Assembly: GCF_003234085.1 (NCBI RefSeq)
Contig: NZ_QKSD01000005.1
Span: 62,001-126,000 of the forward strand
Direction: 5' to 3'
From: Curtobacterium sp. MCPF17_052
GTDB taxonomy: Bacteria > Actinomycetota > Actinomycetes > Actinomycetales > Microbacteriaceae
Length of the DNA: 64,000 nucleotides
The position numbers and the translations under genes were made by a program. Of this stretch, positions 16,116 to 24,074 are shown piece after piece. Each line of letters opens with the position of its first letter. Within the stretch, counting starts at the first letter, position 1. The notes under the pieces were generated by a model that did no database searches, was not told the origin of the DNA, and saw only the letters and a program-made list of their open reading frames with translations.

Positions 16116-17480
16116 ATGTCTCGCACCGTGGTCCCCGCCTCCCGTCCCCGCTCCGCCTCCGCGGGCCGCCGACGCCTGCTCGCCACCGCGCTCGCGATCG
16201 CCGGCCTGGTCGGCTCGCTGGTCCTCGACGCACCGGTCGCGCAGGCCGCCTCGTACCCGTCGTGGGATGACGTCCTCGCGGCCCGGGGCAAGGAGTCCGC
16301 CAAGCAGTCCCAGATCGTCGAGATCCGCGGCATCATCGCCAGCCTGTCGGAAGAGGCGGACGCCGCGAAGGCCGAGGCGGATCGACTCGGTGCCGCGTTC
16401 GAGGCCGCGCAGCGCAAGGCCCTCCGCGCCGCCGAGAAGGAGCAGGCGCTCCGCGACGACGCCGAGGAGCACGCCGAGATCGCCGACGCCAGCGCGGCGC
16501 AGGCCGGCCGCTTCGCCGCGCAGATGGCCCGCTCGGGCGGTGGCGACGTCACGACCAGCGTGATCACCGGGGGCGAAGGCACCCGCGACCTGCTCTACGA
16601 CCTCGGAGCACTGAGCAAGCTGTCCGAGCAGGCCGAACGCGTCGAGACCGCGGCCACCACCGACGCATCCGTCGCCCGCTCCCTCACCGACCAGGCCGAC
16701 CGGGCAGCCGTCGCGCTGAAGGACCTCGCCCAGGCCGCGCAGGACCGGATGGGCGAAGCGCAGGCCGCATCCGACCGTGCCCAGGCCGCCTACGACGAGC
16801 AAGAGGACAACAAGTCCCGGCTCGAGGCGCAGCTCACCTCGCTGACGTCGGGCCGCGCCACGACCGAGGCCCAGTACGAGAAGGGCGAGCGGATCCGCAA
16901 GGCCGAGGAAGAGCGCAAGCGCAAGGCGCTCGAGGCCGAGCTGGCCCGCCAGCTGCGTGCCCAGCAGGCGGCGGCTGCCGCGGCTGCGGCGAACCAGGGC
17001 GGCGGTGGCAGCGGTGGCAGCGGCGCTCCGTCCGCCGGTGGCGGCGGGGCGGCACCGGGCTCCGGCTCCGGGTCCGGCTGGGTCCGCCCGGCCGGTGGCT
17101 GGATCACCAGCGGTTACGGCGTCCGCGTGAACCCGTACACGGGTGCGGTCGCCATGCACGACGGCCTCGACCTGGGCAGCGGCTGCTCCACCGCGATCGT
17201 CGCCGCCTCCGCCGGCACCGTCGAGTACGTCGGCCGGTACGGCGGCTACGGCAACTACGTCCGCATCGACCACGGCGGCGGCGTCAAGACGGCCTACGGC
17301 CACATCGTCGACGGCGGGTTCCGGGTCGCCCCCGGGCAGCGGGTGGGCGCTGGTGCCCTGATCGCGCTCGTCGGGTCGACCGGCAACTCGACCGGCTGCC
17401 ACCTGCACTTCGAGACGCACGTCGGCGGCGGCACCGTGAACCCGGTCGGGTTCATGGCGGCTCGCGGGGTCGGCTTCTAG
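16116..17480 (+). CDS. Secreted M23 family peptidoglycan endopeptidase
   Basis: This 454-residue protein has a signal peptide (about 1-43, ending VAQA-AS). A long coiled-coil region follows (about 55-280, rich in Ala, Glu, Lys and Arg), as in EnvC- or RipA-like proteins. A Gly/Ser linker leads to a C-terminal LytM/M23 domain with zinc-binding AMHDGLDLGSG and HLHFETH. The domain has all expected His/Asp ligands, so it is probably an active DD- or interpeptide endopeptidase, used in cell division or wall growth. The ATG at 16116 lies ten bases after a TATAGG box (16100-16105). Confidence 0.88.
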   Translation: MSRTVVPASRPRSASAGRRRLLATALAIAGLVGSLVLDAPVAQAASYPSWDDVLAARGKESAKQSQIVEIRGIIASLSEEADAAKAEADRLGAAFEAAQRKALRAAEKEQALRDDAEEHAEIADASAAQAGRFAAQMARSGGGDVTTSVITGGEGTRDLLYDLGALSKLSEQAERVETAATTDASVARSLTDQADRAAVALKDLAQAAQDRMGEAQAASDRAQAAYDEQEDNKSRLEAQLTSLTSGRATTEAQYEKGERIRKAEEERKRKALEAELARQLRAQQAAAAAAAANQGGGGSGGSGAPSAGGGGAAPGSGSGSGWVRPAGGWITSGYGVRVNPYTGAVAMHDGLDLGSGCSTAIVAASAGTVEYVGRYGGYGNYVRIDHGGGVKTAYGHIVDGGFRVAPGQRVGAGALIALVGSTGNSTGCHLHFETHVGGGTVNPVGFMAARGVGF

Positions 17481-17496
17481 TCCGCGCCTCCTGCGG

Positions 17497-18312
17497 TCAG
17501 GGCCGGGAGGCCCCTCCCGCACCGCGCGGATCGTCGACGTCGTCGACGTCCAGCTCCCACATCATGCGGTACCAGGCCGTCCGGTCCCGGTCCTGCGGCA
17601 GCCCGTACGCCTCGTGGAACAGGTCGTCCCACCCGGGGCCGTGGTTCCACCCGAGGCTCATCGACGCCACCGCCAGGTCGGCCCACCGGTCCGCGACCCC
17701 GAGGGCGCCGAGGTCCACGTGCCCGATCCACCGACCGTCGTCGCCGACCAGGGTGTTCGGCGTGCAGGCGTCACCGTGGCAGACGACCAGTTGGTCGGTC
17801 TCCGGCTGCGGGCCCATCGCGTCGACGTCGCGTCCGGCTGCCCGGGCCCGGTCGAGTCGTTCCCCGGTCGACCAGACGAACGGGCACGACGCGACGGGCA
17901 GGGTCTCGTGCATCGCTCGGAGCCCCTCCCCCACCGCGATCACCGCCCTGCGCGGGTCGTCGTGCCACCGCGGGTCGACGGCGCTCCACCCGACGACCGG
18001 CCGGGTGGTCATCCAGGCGCCGGACCCGTCCGCTCCGTGGTCGACGACCTCGGGCACGGTGAGCCACCGGCCGGCCCACCGCAGTCGGGCGACCTCGGCG
18101 GCGATCCAGGGCGCGTGGTGCGGCGGCACCCACTTCACGTACGCCTCGGCACGGTCGGGCGACGGGCCGATCCGGAAGGTCGTGCCGCCAGCAGAGTTGA
18201 CCCACACCGGCACGAGGGTCCGGCCGTCGGCGACCTCGGCGACGGCGTCCGGGACCGTGACCGGTTCGTCCGGCTGCCCACCGCGGCCGGCCAGGTCGTC
18301 CGGTCGCTCCAC
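17497..18312 (-). CDS. APH-family phosphotransferase
   Basis: This 271-residue kinase-like protein has VHCGD-type motif VVCHGDACTPNTLVG (His179, Asp181, Asn186) and GHVDLGALGVADRWADLA (Asp200), as in the aminoglycoside 3'-phosphotransferase/choline-kinase superfamily, with YVKW (Lys60) as the likely ATP contact. The family phosphorylates aminoglycosides, macrolides, sugars or other small molecules. It lies three bases after the Asp23-type membrane gene, so it is probably the last gene of that operon. That location suggests a housekeeping substrate rather than resistance, though resistance is not excluded. Confidence 0.8.
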   Translation of the reverse strand: MERPDDLAGRGGQPDEPVTVPDAVAEVADGRTLVPVWVNSAGGTTFRIGPSPDRAEAYVKWVPPHHAPWIAAEVARLRWAGRWLTVPEVVDHGADGSGAWMTTRPVVGWSAVDPRWHDDPRRAVIAVGEGLRAMHETLPVASCPFVWSTGERLDRARAAGRDVDAMGPQPETDQLVVCHGDACTPNTLVGDDGRWIGHVDLGALGVADRWADLAVASMSLGWNHGPGWDDLFHEAYGLPQDRDRTAWYRMMWELDVDDVDDPRGAGGASRP

Positions 18313-18315
18313 GGG

Positions 18316-18897
18316 TCAGCGCACCCGGTCCGGGCGCGAGGAGCCCCCGCGGACGATCCGGAGCAGCACCGGCAACCGCTGTCCGAGCAGTGCGTCCAGG
18401 TCGCGGACGACGTCCTCGACGCGGTCGACGACCTCTCGTGGTGGTGCTCCGCGCCCGGTACGGACGACGATCCGGATCGCGGTGCGGCGGCGGACGCGCC
18501 GGACGTCGACCGCCAGGGACGCGACCTGCGGCAGCGGGCTGATGGCGGCGGAGAGCGCGTGTTCGACCGCCGCGGCCTCGATCCGGACCTGACCGGGCAG
18601 TGAACCGTCGGGCCCGTCGTCCTGCAGGACCGTGCCGGTGCGGCCACCCCCGATCGCGCTGAGCACGAGCAGCGCCAGGACACCGAGGACGACGGCGCCG
18701 CCGAGCGCCCACCACCACGCGGACGAGTCGGCAGCGCCGGACCGGACGCCGCCGAGCGTCCGGTCCGCGGCCGTCTGCCAGAGGTCCGCCGCGGCGGGCA
18801 GCGTCTGCACCAGGACGACGGCGGCCCCGAGCGCCAGGAACACCAGGCCGACCAGGACCAGGACGACCCGGTTCAGTGCGCGGTTCGTGCCGTTCAT
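18316..18897 (-). CDS. Asp23-operon membrane protein (AmaP-like)
   Basis: This 193-residue protein has two membrane helices (about 11-31 and 61-83) with a short loop between. A soluble C-terminal domain follows (RIEAAAVEHALSAAISPLPQ, AVDVRRVRRRTAIRIVVRTG) that resembles the Asp23 alpha/beta fold. AmaP proteins anchor Asp23 to the membrane. Its ATG overlaps the stop of the upstream gene (ATGA). Confidence 0.72.
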   Translation of the reverse strand: MNGTNRALNRVVLVLVGLVFLALGAAVVLVQTLPAAADLWQTAADRTLGGVRSGAADSSAWWWALGGAVVLGVLALLVLSAIGGGRTGTVLQDDGPDGSLPGQVRIEAAAVEHALSAAISPLPQVASLAVDVRRVRRRTAIRIVVRTGRGAPPREVVDRVEDVVRDLDALLGQRLPVLLRIVRGGSSRPDRVR

Positions 18898-19508
18898 CCG
18901 TCGATCCGGCCGGTGGAGCGCACGCGGACGTGTGCGGTGAGCGGGGGGACGGCGTCGACGGCGGCGAGTTCGCGTTCCACGGCCTCGGTGGCGGCGAGCG
19001 CGGCGACGTCCACCCCGGAGGCCGGCAGCAGCACGACGTCGAGCGTCCGGCGACCGACGGAGCCGACGGCGGCATCCGGCGCGAGACGGGTCGCGGCGCG
19101 GGCGGCGCGGGCTGCGGCGGAGGCCAGGACCTCGTCGTCGACGACCACACCGAGTCGGGCCGAGCGGACCGCGTGCCGGGGTCGTCGGGACGGCAGGAGC
19201 CCGTGCAGCAGGAACCAGAGGCCGACCAGGGCGATGACGGCACCGACGGCGACGACCACGGCGTCGATCAGGCCGGCCGGGGCCCGGACGGCGGTGTCCA
19301 CGACGGTTCGCGGGTCGATGCCGGCGATGCGCTCGTCGAGCAAGACGACGACCGCGGCGGTCCCCACGGCCGCGGCGAGCACCAGGAGCAGGACCATCGC
19401 GGCGACGACGGAGGGTGTCCTTGACGCCGACGTCTCGCGCCGGACCATGCGACGCACGAAGCGGTCGTCGTCCGCGGGCGGGGTGTCCTTGCCGAGCTCC
19501 GGGCTCAC
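18894..19508 (-). CDS. Asp23-operon membrane protein (DUF6286-like)
   Basis: This 204-residue protein has a basic N-terminal segment, two membrane helices (about 34-56 and 82-104) and a C-terminal soluble domain. The latter contains SARLGVVVDDEVLASAAARA and RTLDVVLLPASGVDVA, again an Asp23-like arrangement. It starts at a GTG overlapping the upstream stop and overlaps the downstream AmaP-like gene. It is very probably part of the same membrane complex. Confidence 0.7.
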   Translation of the reverse strand: MSPELGKDTPPADDDRFVRRMVRRETSASRTPSVVAAMVLLLVLAAAVGTAAVVVLLDERIAGIDPRTVVDTAVRAPAGLIDAVVVAVGAVIALVGLWFLLHGLLPSRRPRHAVRSARLGVVVDDEVLASAAARAARAATRLAPDAAVGSVGRRTLDVVLLPASGVDVAALAATEAVERELAAVDAVPPLTAHVRVRSTGRIDG

Positions 19509-19846
19509 CGGACCCTCCGTGGGACGTCCAGGACGGCGGACGAGAAGGTCACCGAGACGCGCTCGACCTTCCGCCCCGTGATCGTCCGCAGACGCTCGGC
19601 GATGGTGGCGCGGGCGCGGTGCGCCGTGGCGAGGACCGGCTCGTCGGGGACGGTGTGCGAGCCGAGTGCCGGCAGCACGAGCGGGCTGGTGACCTCGACC
19701 GCCAGCGCACCGCGACCGTCGTCGACGACCCGGGCACGGACCTCCCGGAGCGGTGCACGGAGCGCCTCGGCGGCGACGGCCTGGGCGGTGTGCACGAGTG
19801 CCGGGGACGCGATCCGGTCGGTGCCGGGCAGCGCGGCTGCGCTCAC
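19505..19846 (-). CDS. Small Asp23-domain protein
   Basis: This 113-residue soluble protein has the Asp23-like pattern: TAQAVAAEALRAPLREVRAR, VEVTSPLVLPALG, and a C-terminal half with LRTITGRKVERVSVTF. It starts at GTG with a four-base overlap to the gene before. It lacks a membrane helix, so it probably binds the anchored proteins of the same operon. Confidence 0.7.
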   Translation of the reverse strand: MSAAALPGTDRIASPALVHTAQAVAAEALRAPLREVRARVVDDGRGALAVEVTSPLVLPALGSHTVPDEPVLATAHRARATIAERLRTITGRKVERVSVTFSSAVLDVPRRVR

Positions 19847-20034
19847 GAGGAGCTCCGGCGACCGCGGAGCACGTCGAGCAGGCGGCGGACGTCGACGTCG
19901 CCGCTGACGATGCGGCCGATCAGGCCGCCGAGCGCGATGGCGACGGCGACCACGACGAACGCCCAGAAGCCGAGCGTCAGGGCGACGATCGCCAGGACCG
20001 CCCCGACGGCCATGCCGACGACGGTGGTGTTCAC
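19843..20034 (-). CDS. Small membrane protein (DUF2273-like)
   Basis: This 63-residue protein has two closely spaced membrane helices (about 3-42) and a short basic C-terminus (RRLLDVLRGRRSSS). Small membrane proteins of this kind sit beside asp23 in many Gram-positive operons. It starts at a GTG overlapping the Asp23 gene stop. Confidence 0.72.
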   Translation of the reverse strand: MNTTVVGMAVGAVLAIVALTLGFWAFVVVAVAIALGGLIGRIVSGDVDVRRLLDVLRGRRSSS

Positions 20035-20480
20035 CGGACGCGCGTCTCAGGCGCAGTGGCGGGGGCGTCGAGCGCGGGGATGTCGACGTCGACGATCGCG
20101 ATGTTGACCTCGGTGACCTGCAGTCCGACCAGGTCGGTGACGGCGTCGGTCACGGCCTGGCGGACCGCGGAGGCGACCTGCTGCATCGGCATCGGGTAGG
20201 CGACGACGAGGGTCAGGTCGACGGCGGCCTGGGTCTCGCCGACCTCGACGCGGACGCCCTGGCCGAGGTCGCTCGAGCCGATGGCGTCACGGATCGCGCC
20301 GAACGCCCGCGCGGTGTTGCCGCCCAGGGCGACCACGCCGGCCACGTCGCGGGCGGCGATGCCGGCGACCTTCGCGACGACAGCGTCGTCGATGATCGTG
20401 CGGCCCTTCGCGGTGACCTGGGTGGTGGTGCTGCCGGTGGTCGTGCCGTCCACGCGGTCGGAGTCCGCCGTCGTTGCCAT
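20031..20480 (-). CDS. Asp23/Gls24 family envelope stress protein
   Basis: This 149-residue protein is the first gene of the operon. It shows the Asp23 pattern: GRTIIDDAVVAKVAGIAARD, VVALGG, GVRVEVGETQAAVDLTLVVA and AVTDAVTDLVGLQVTEVNIA. In Staphylococcus, Asp23 is an abundant membrane-associated protein linked to cell-envelope stress. The ATG at 20480 has a GGAGG site eight bases upstream; the longer reading to 20711 would overlap the xthA gene on the other strand. Five downstream genes follow with four-base overlaps or a three-base gap. Confidence 0.88.
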   Translation of the reverse strand: MATTADSDRVDGTTTGSTTTQVTAKGRTIIDDAVVAKVAGIAARDVAGVVALGGNTARAFGAIRDAIGSSDLGQGVRVEVGETQAAVDLTLVVAYPMPMQQVASAVRQAVTDAVTDLVGLQVTEVNIAIVDVDIPALDAPATAPETRVR

Positions 20481-20585
20481 GAGTGCCTCCTGCGGTGCTG
20501 GTCTGATGTGGGTCCAGGCAACACCCTGCCACCGGGGCGTGTCCGCCGACAGGGCCGCCCCGGGCGGCCGGTCGGTCGCTCCCGG

Positions 20586-20591
20586 TAGGTT
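20586..20591 (+). promoter_or_regulatory. Leaderless promoter -10 box of xthA
   Basis: TAGGTT lies seven bases before the ATG at 20599, with no SD sequence between; this matches the leaderless pattern seen for other genes here. Confidence 0.5.
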
Positions 20592-20598
20592 CGATCCC

Positions 20599-21435
20599 AT
20601 GCGCGTCGCGACCTGGAACGTCAACTCCGTCCGCACCCGAGTCGGTCGGGTCGTCGACTGGCTGGTGCGGGAGGACGTCGACGTCCTCGGCATGCAGGAG
20701 ATCAAGTGCAAGCCGGAGCAGTTCCCGGTCGAGGCGTTCGAGGCCGCCGGCTACACGGTCGAGGCGCACGGCCTGAACCAGTGGAACGGCGTCGCGTTCG
20801 CCAGCCGGCTGCCGATGGAGGACGTCACCCGCGACTTCCCCGGCCAGCCGGGATTCCTCAAGGGGCAGGAGGGCCCGGACCTGCCCGTGGAAGCTCGTGC
20901 CATCGGTGTCACGGTCGAGGGCGTCCGACTGTGGAGCCTGTACGTCCCGAACGGCCGTGAGCTCGGCGACCCGCACTACACGTACAAGCTCGACTGGCTG
21001 GCGCAGCTGGCCGACCGCACCGCCGAGTGGCTGCAGGCCGAGCCCGACCTGCCCCTCGCGCTGATGGGCGACTGGAACGTGGCACCGCTCGACGAGGACG
21101 TCTGGGACATGCGTGTCTTCGAGGGCTCCACGCACGTCAGCGAGCCGGAGCGTGCGGCGTTCCGCACGTTCGAGGAGCGCGGCCTGCAGGACGTCGTCCG
21201 GCCGCTCGTGCCCACCGGGTACACGTACTGGGACTACAAGCAGCTCCGCTTCCCCCGCAACGAGGGCATGCGCATCGACTTCGTGATGGGCTCGCAGGCG
21301 TTCGCTGACGTGACGGTGGGCGCCACCATCCACCGCGACGAGCGCAAGGGCGATGCCCCGAGCGACCACGTTCCGGTGTCGGTCGACCTGGACCTCGACA
21401 CGGTCCTGGACGACGACCGCCCGATGATCTTCTGA
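20599..21435 (+). CDS. xthA: Exodeoxyribonuclease III
   Basis: This 278-residue enzyme of the exonuclease-endonuclease-phosphatase fold repairs abasic sites and trims 3' blocked ends. Motifs in order: MRVATWNVNSVRTR, LGMQEIKCK (metal-binding Glu), YVPNGRELGDPHYTYKL, MGDWNVAPLDEDVWD (Asp, Asn), GYTYWDYK, GMRIDFVMGS and PSDHVPVSVDL (catalytic Asp-His). All expected catalytic residues are present. It is divergent from the Asp23 operon. Confidence 0.93.
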   Translation: MRVATWNVNSVRTRVGRVVDWLVREDVDVLGMQEIKCKPEQFPVEAFEAAGYTVEAHGLNQWNGVAFASRLPMEDVTRDFPGQPGFLKGQEGPDLPVEARAIGVTVEGVRLWSLYVPNGRELGDPHYTYKLDWLAQLADRTAEWLQAEPDLPLALMGDWNVAPLDEDVWDMRVFEGSTHVSEPERAAFRTFEERGLQDVVRPLVPTGYTYWDYKQLRFPRNEGMRIDFVMGSQAFADVTVGATIHRDERKGDAPSDHVPVSVDLDLDTVLDDDRPMIF

Positions 21436-21440
21436 CCGGC

Positions 21441-21476
21441 CGGGAGGCGCGTCCCGGCCCCGCTCCGCGCCTCCCG
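21441..21476. terminator. Intrinsic terminator downstream of xthA
   Basis: An 11-bp stem (CGGGAGGCGCG and its complement) with a 14-nt loop follows the xthA stop by five bases. It again has the GGGAGGC core. It probably serves both xthA and the convergent carrier gene. Confidence 0.7.
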
Positions 21477-21495
21477 ACCGGCCTCTGCGGCTCCA

Positions 21496-21580
21496 CGACA
21501 CCCCGCTCACTCCCGCCGAGCGGTCACACCCTGTCGCTCAAGCCGCCCCCAGCCGACACTCCGTGACCCCTCGGCGGAAG
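21496..21580. repeat. 85-bp dispersed intergenic element, copy A
   Basis: It begins CGACACCCCGCTCACTCCCG and contains CCGCCGAGCGGTCA on the left and TGACCCCTCGGCGG on the right, which are largely complementary and can fold into a long hairpin. It is clearly related, base for base and in equal length, to 30116-30200. See findings. Confidence 0.75.
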
Positions 21581-21625
21581 ACTGCCGGCCCGGGCTGGCG
21601 CGGTCCGACGGCGCGGCCGCACGCC

Positions 21626-22549
21626 CTACGGGTTCAGCAGCGCCGCGATCCCGACCAGGACCGGCACCGACCCGACGGTCGTGAGCAGCACCACGTCCCG
21701 TGCGACCGGCACCGCGGCCCCGTACCGCTGGGCGTAGTTGAAGACGTTCTGGGCCGCCGGCAACCCGCCGAGGACGGTGAGCACGAACACGCGCTGGTCG
21801 TCGAGCCCGAAGGCGTACCGGGCGAGCAGGAACGCGACCGCCGGCATCACCAGGAGCTTCACGCCGCTCGCCAGCAGCACGTCGACCCGGGTGGCCGCCT
21901 CCCGGAGCGGTGCCGCGCCGTGCAGGTTCATCCCGAACGAGAGCAGCACGACCGGGACCGCCGCGCCGCCGACCAGGGCGAACGGCTCGAGCACCGGGTC
22001 CGGCAGCGTGACGCCGGTGACGGAGCAGAGCAGGCCGAGCAGCGACGCGATGATGAGCGGGTTCGACACCGGCCCGAGCACCCGACGTCGCCAGCCGCCA
22101 CCGGAGGCCGTGGCCGCGTCGAGCACGGTCAGCGCGATCGGGGCCATCACGACGAGCTGGAGCATGATCACCGGCACCACGGCGGTCGCCTGACCGAGGA
22201 CGTAGACGGCGACGGGCAGCCCGATGTTGTTGGCGTTCGAGTACGAGGCGGCGAGTGCCCCGACGGTCGTGGTGGTGAGCGGCCGCCGGAGCACGAGCGC
22301 GAAGACCAGGGCGGTGCCGGCGGCGACGGACAGCGCGGTGATCGCCGACACGGCGAGCATCGGCGAGAACAGCGTCCGGACGTCGGCCGTGGCGATCGTG
22401 TGGAACAGCAGGCACGGCATGAGGACGAAGAACGCCAGCCGACTCAGCACGAACTGCGCGTGCGGTCCGAGCAGTCCGGCGCGACCGACGCCGTAGCCGG
22501 TCACGATGACGGCGGCGATGATCGCGAAGCCGATCAGGACGCCACTCAT
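21626..22549 (-). CDS. AEC (auxin efflux carrier) family transporter
   Basis: This 307-residue membrane protein has about ten helices in two inverted halves, as expected for the AEC/BART family, with the characteristic helix-break motif YSNANNIGLPVAVYVLGQ in the first half and GGLPAAQNVFNYAQRYG in the second. Characterised bacterial relatives move malate, malonate or other organic anions; the plant-hormone name is historical. I take the ATG at 22549 as the start; two upstream in-frame codons would run into the divergent promoter region. The substrate is unknown. Confidence 0.85.
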   Translation of the reverse strand: MSGVLIGFAIIAAVIVTGYGVGRAGLLGPHAQFVLSRLAFFVLMPCLLFHTIATADVRTLFSPMLAVSAITALSVAAGTALVFALVLRRPLTTTTVGALAASYSNANNIGLPVAVYVLGQATAVVPVIMLQLVVMAPIALTVLDAATASGGGWRRRVLGPVSNPLIIASLLGLLCSVTGVTLPDPVLEPFALVGGAAVPVVLLSFGMNLHGAAPLREAATRVDVLLASGVKLLVMPAVAFLLARYAFGLDDQRVFVLTVLGGLPAAQNVFNYAQRYGAAVPVARDVVLLTTVGSVPVLVGIAALLNP

Positions 22550-22594
22550 CCTGCCCATCTTCGCAGGCGCGTCGGGAAATACCGGTGATCCCAC

Positions 22595-22610
22595 GGTTGT
22601 TCGGGCAACC
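22595..22610. promoter_or_regulatory. Palindrome abutting the nitroreductase start
   Basis: GGTTGTTCGGGCAACC, a 5-bp inverted repeat (GGTTG/CAACC) around a 6-nt centre, ends exactly at the ATG at 22611, in a 61-bp divergent gap. It may be an operator for the two divergent genes or a start-site hairpin. Confidence 0.4.
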
Positions 22611-23201
22611 ATGACCACGCAGACGACGCTCTCCCGCTCCACGGACTCCAGCCAGCCCCTCGTGCCCCTGCTCGAGGAACGGTGGAGCCCGCGCTCCTAC
22701 GACGAGACCGCGACGATCTCGGACGCGCAGCTCGATGCCCTCCTCGAGGCCGCTCGCTGGGCGCCGTCGGCTGCCAACACCCAGCCCCGGCGGTTCATCG
22801 TCGGTCGTCGCGGCACGCGCACCTTCGACGCGATCCACGCCACGCTGATGGGCTTCAACGGTGCCTGGGCGCACCGCGCCGGCGCACTCCTGGTCGCGAT
22901 CGCCGAGCCGGTGACGGCCGACGGCGAGGCGCGACGCTGGGCGGAGTACGACCTCGGCCAGTCCGTCGCCGCACTCGCCGTCCAGGCACACGCCGAGGGT
23001 CTGCACCTGCACCAGATGGGCGGCTTCGAGGTCGACGCGGTCCGCGCCGCCTTCGACCTGCCGGAACACCTCGTCCCGGTGACGGTCACCGCGATCGGTC
23101 ACGTCGCCGACGCCGCGCAGCTCGACGAGAAGGCAGCAGAGCGCGAGGTCGCCCCGCGCACCCGGATCCCCCTCGACGAGGTCGTGCTCGTCAAGGAGTA
23201 G
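22611..23201 (+). CDS. Nitroreductase family protein
   Basis: This 196-residue protein is an FMN-dependent oxidoreductase of the nitroreductase fold. It starts with the family hallmark LLEERWSPRSYDE (Arg and Ser for FMN phosphate), then ALLEAARWAPSAANTQPRRF and LGQSVAALAVQAHAEGLHLH, where the GL/HQMGGF stretch closes the flavin pocket. Such enzymes reduce nitro compounds, quinones or enones; a physiological substrate cannot be assigned. The downstream HAD gene is ten bases away, and both are probably co-transcribed. Confidence 0.87.
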   Translation: MTTQTTLSRSTDSSQPLVPLLEERWSPRSYDETATISDAQLDALLEAARWAPSAANTQPRRFIVGRRGTRTFDAIHATLMGFNGAWAHRAGALLVAIAEPVTADGEARRWAEYDLGQSVAALAVQAHAEGLHLHQMGGFEVDAVRAAFDLPEHLVPVTVTAIGHVADAAQLDEKAAEREVAPRTRIPLDEVVLVKE

Positions 23202-23210
23202 TCGCCTGGC

Positions 23211-23984
23211 ATGATCGAGGGCATGTCCGCACCTCGCCTCGTCGCCTTCGACCTCGACGACACGCTCGCGCCGTCGAAGTCCCCGCTCGATCCGCAGATG
23301 CTCGAGACGTTCGCCGCGCTGCTCGACGTCGTTCCCGTCGCCGTCATCAGCGGCGGGAACTTCCAGCAGTTCGAACAGCAGCTCGTCACGCCGCTCCGGA
23401 AGCGTCCGGGGCTGCGTCTCGACGACCTGCACCTCCTGCCGACGTGCGGCACCCGGTACTACGCGTGGGAACAGGACTGGGTGCTGCAGTACGCCGAGGA
23501 CCTCACCGACGATGAGAAGGCCCGTGCCCTCGCCGCCGTCGAGGCGCAGGCGAAGGACGCCGGCTACTGGGAGTCCGAGACGTGGGGCGCGATCCTCGAG
23601 GACCGCGGGTCGCAGGTGACGTTCTCGGCGCTCGGCCAGGCCGCCCCGGTGGACGTCAAGAAGCAGTGGGACCCGACCGGAGCGAAGAAGGACGACCTCC
23701 GCCGCCGTGTGCAGGCCGAGCTCCCCGACCTCGAGGTCCGCTCCGGCGGCTCCACCAGCGTCGACATCACCCGCAAGGGCATCGACAAGGCGTACGGCAT
23801 GCAGCGCCTGGCCGAGATCACCGGCATCGCGCTCGACGACATGCTCTTCGTCGGCGACCGGCTCGACCCCGAGGGCAACGACTACCCCGTCAAGGCGCTC
23901 GGTGTCCCCTGCCACGCGGTGGAGGGCTGGGAGGACACCGACGCGTTCCTCCGCGGACTGATCCCGACCCTCCGGACCGCCTGA
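23211..23984 (+). CDS. HAD-IIB hydrolase (phosphomannomutase-like)
   Basis: This 257-residue protein has HAD motif I AFDLDDTLAPSKSPL, motif II AVISGGNF, the IIB cap in the middle, and motifs III/IV near ITRKGIDKAYG and FVGDRLDPEGNDYPV. SGGSTSVDIT and the overall layout resemble eukaryotic-type phosphomannomutases. True PMM activity cannot be claimed from this, and it may be a sugar-phosphate phosphatase. The start may be 23211 (with AAGGAG upstream) or 23223 (MSAPRL). It probably shares a transcript with the nitroreductase gene. Confidence 0.8.
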   Translation: MIEGMSAPRLVAFDLDDTLAPSKSPLDPQMLETFAALLDVVPVAVISGGNFQQFEQQLVTPLRKRPGLRLDDLHLLPTCGTRYYAWEQDWVLQYAEDLTDDEKARALAAVEAQAKDAGYWESETWGAILEDRGSQVTFSALGQAAPVDVKKQWDPTGAKKDDLRRRVQAELPDLEVRSGGSTSVDITRKGIDKAYGMQRLAEITGIALDDMLFVGDRLDPEGNDYPVKALGVPCHAVEGWEDTDAFLRGLIPTLRTA

Positions 23985-23987
23985 CGC

Positions 23988-24005
23988 GCCTCCCGGCCGG
24001 GAGGC
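23988..24005. terminator. Short palindromic terminator
   Basis: GCCTCCCGGCCGGGAGGC is a perfect 18-bp palindrome just after the HAD gene stop, and the convergent trpF gene ends at 24075. It contains the GGGAGGC core. It would fold with a minimal loop. Confidence 0.6.
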
Positions 24006-24074
24006 CCCCCGACGTCGTCAGGTCATCGGACCGGCGGATCGGCGGACCGGCGACCCGTCAGAACGGTCGGACCG

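Noticed and set aside
17497-18312. Acquired aminoglycoside resistance gene
   Set aside because: The APH fold covers many substrates, base composition matches the neighbours, and it lies in a housekeeping envelope operon. Resistance remains untested.
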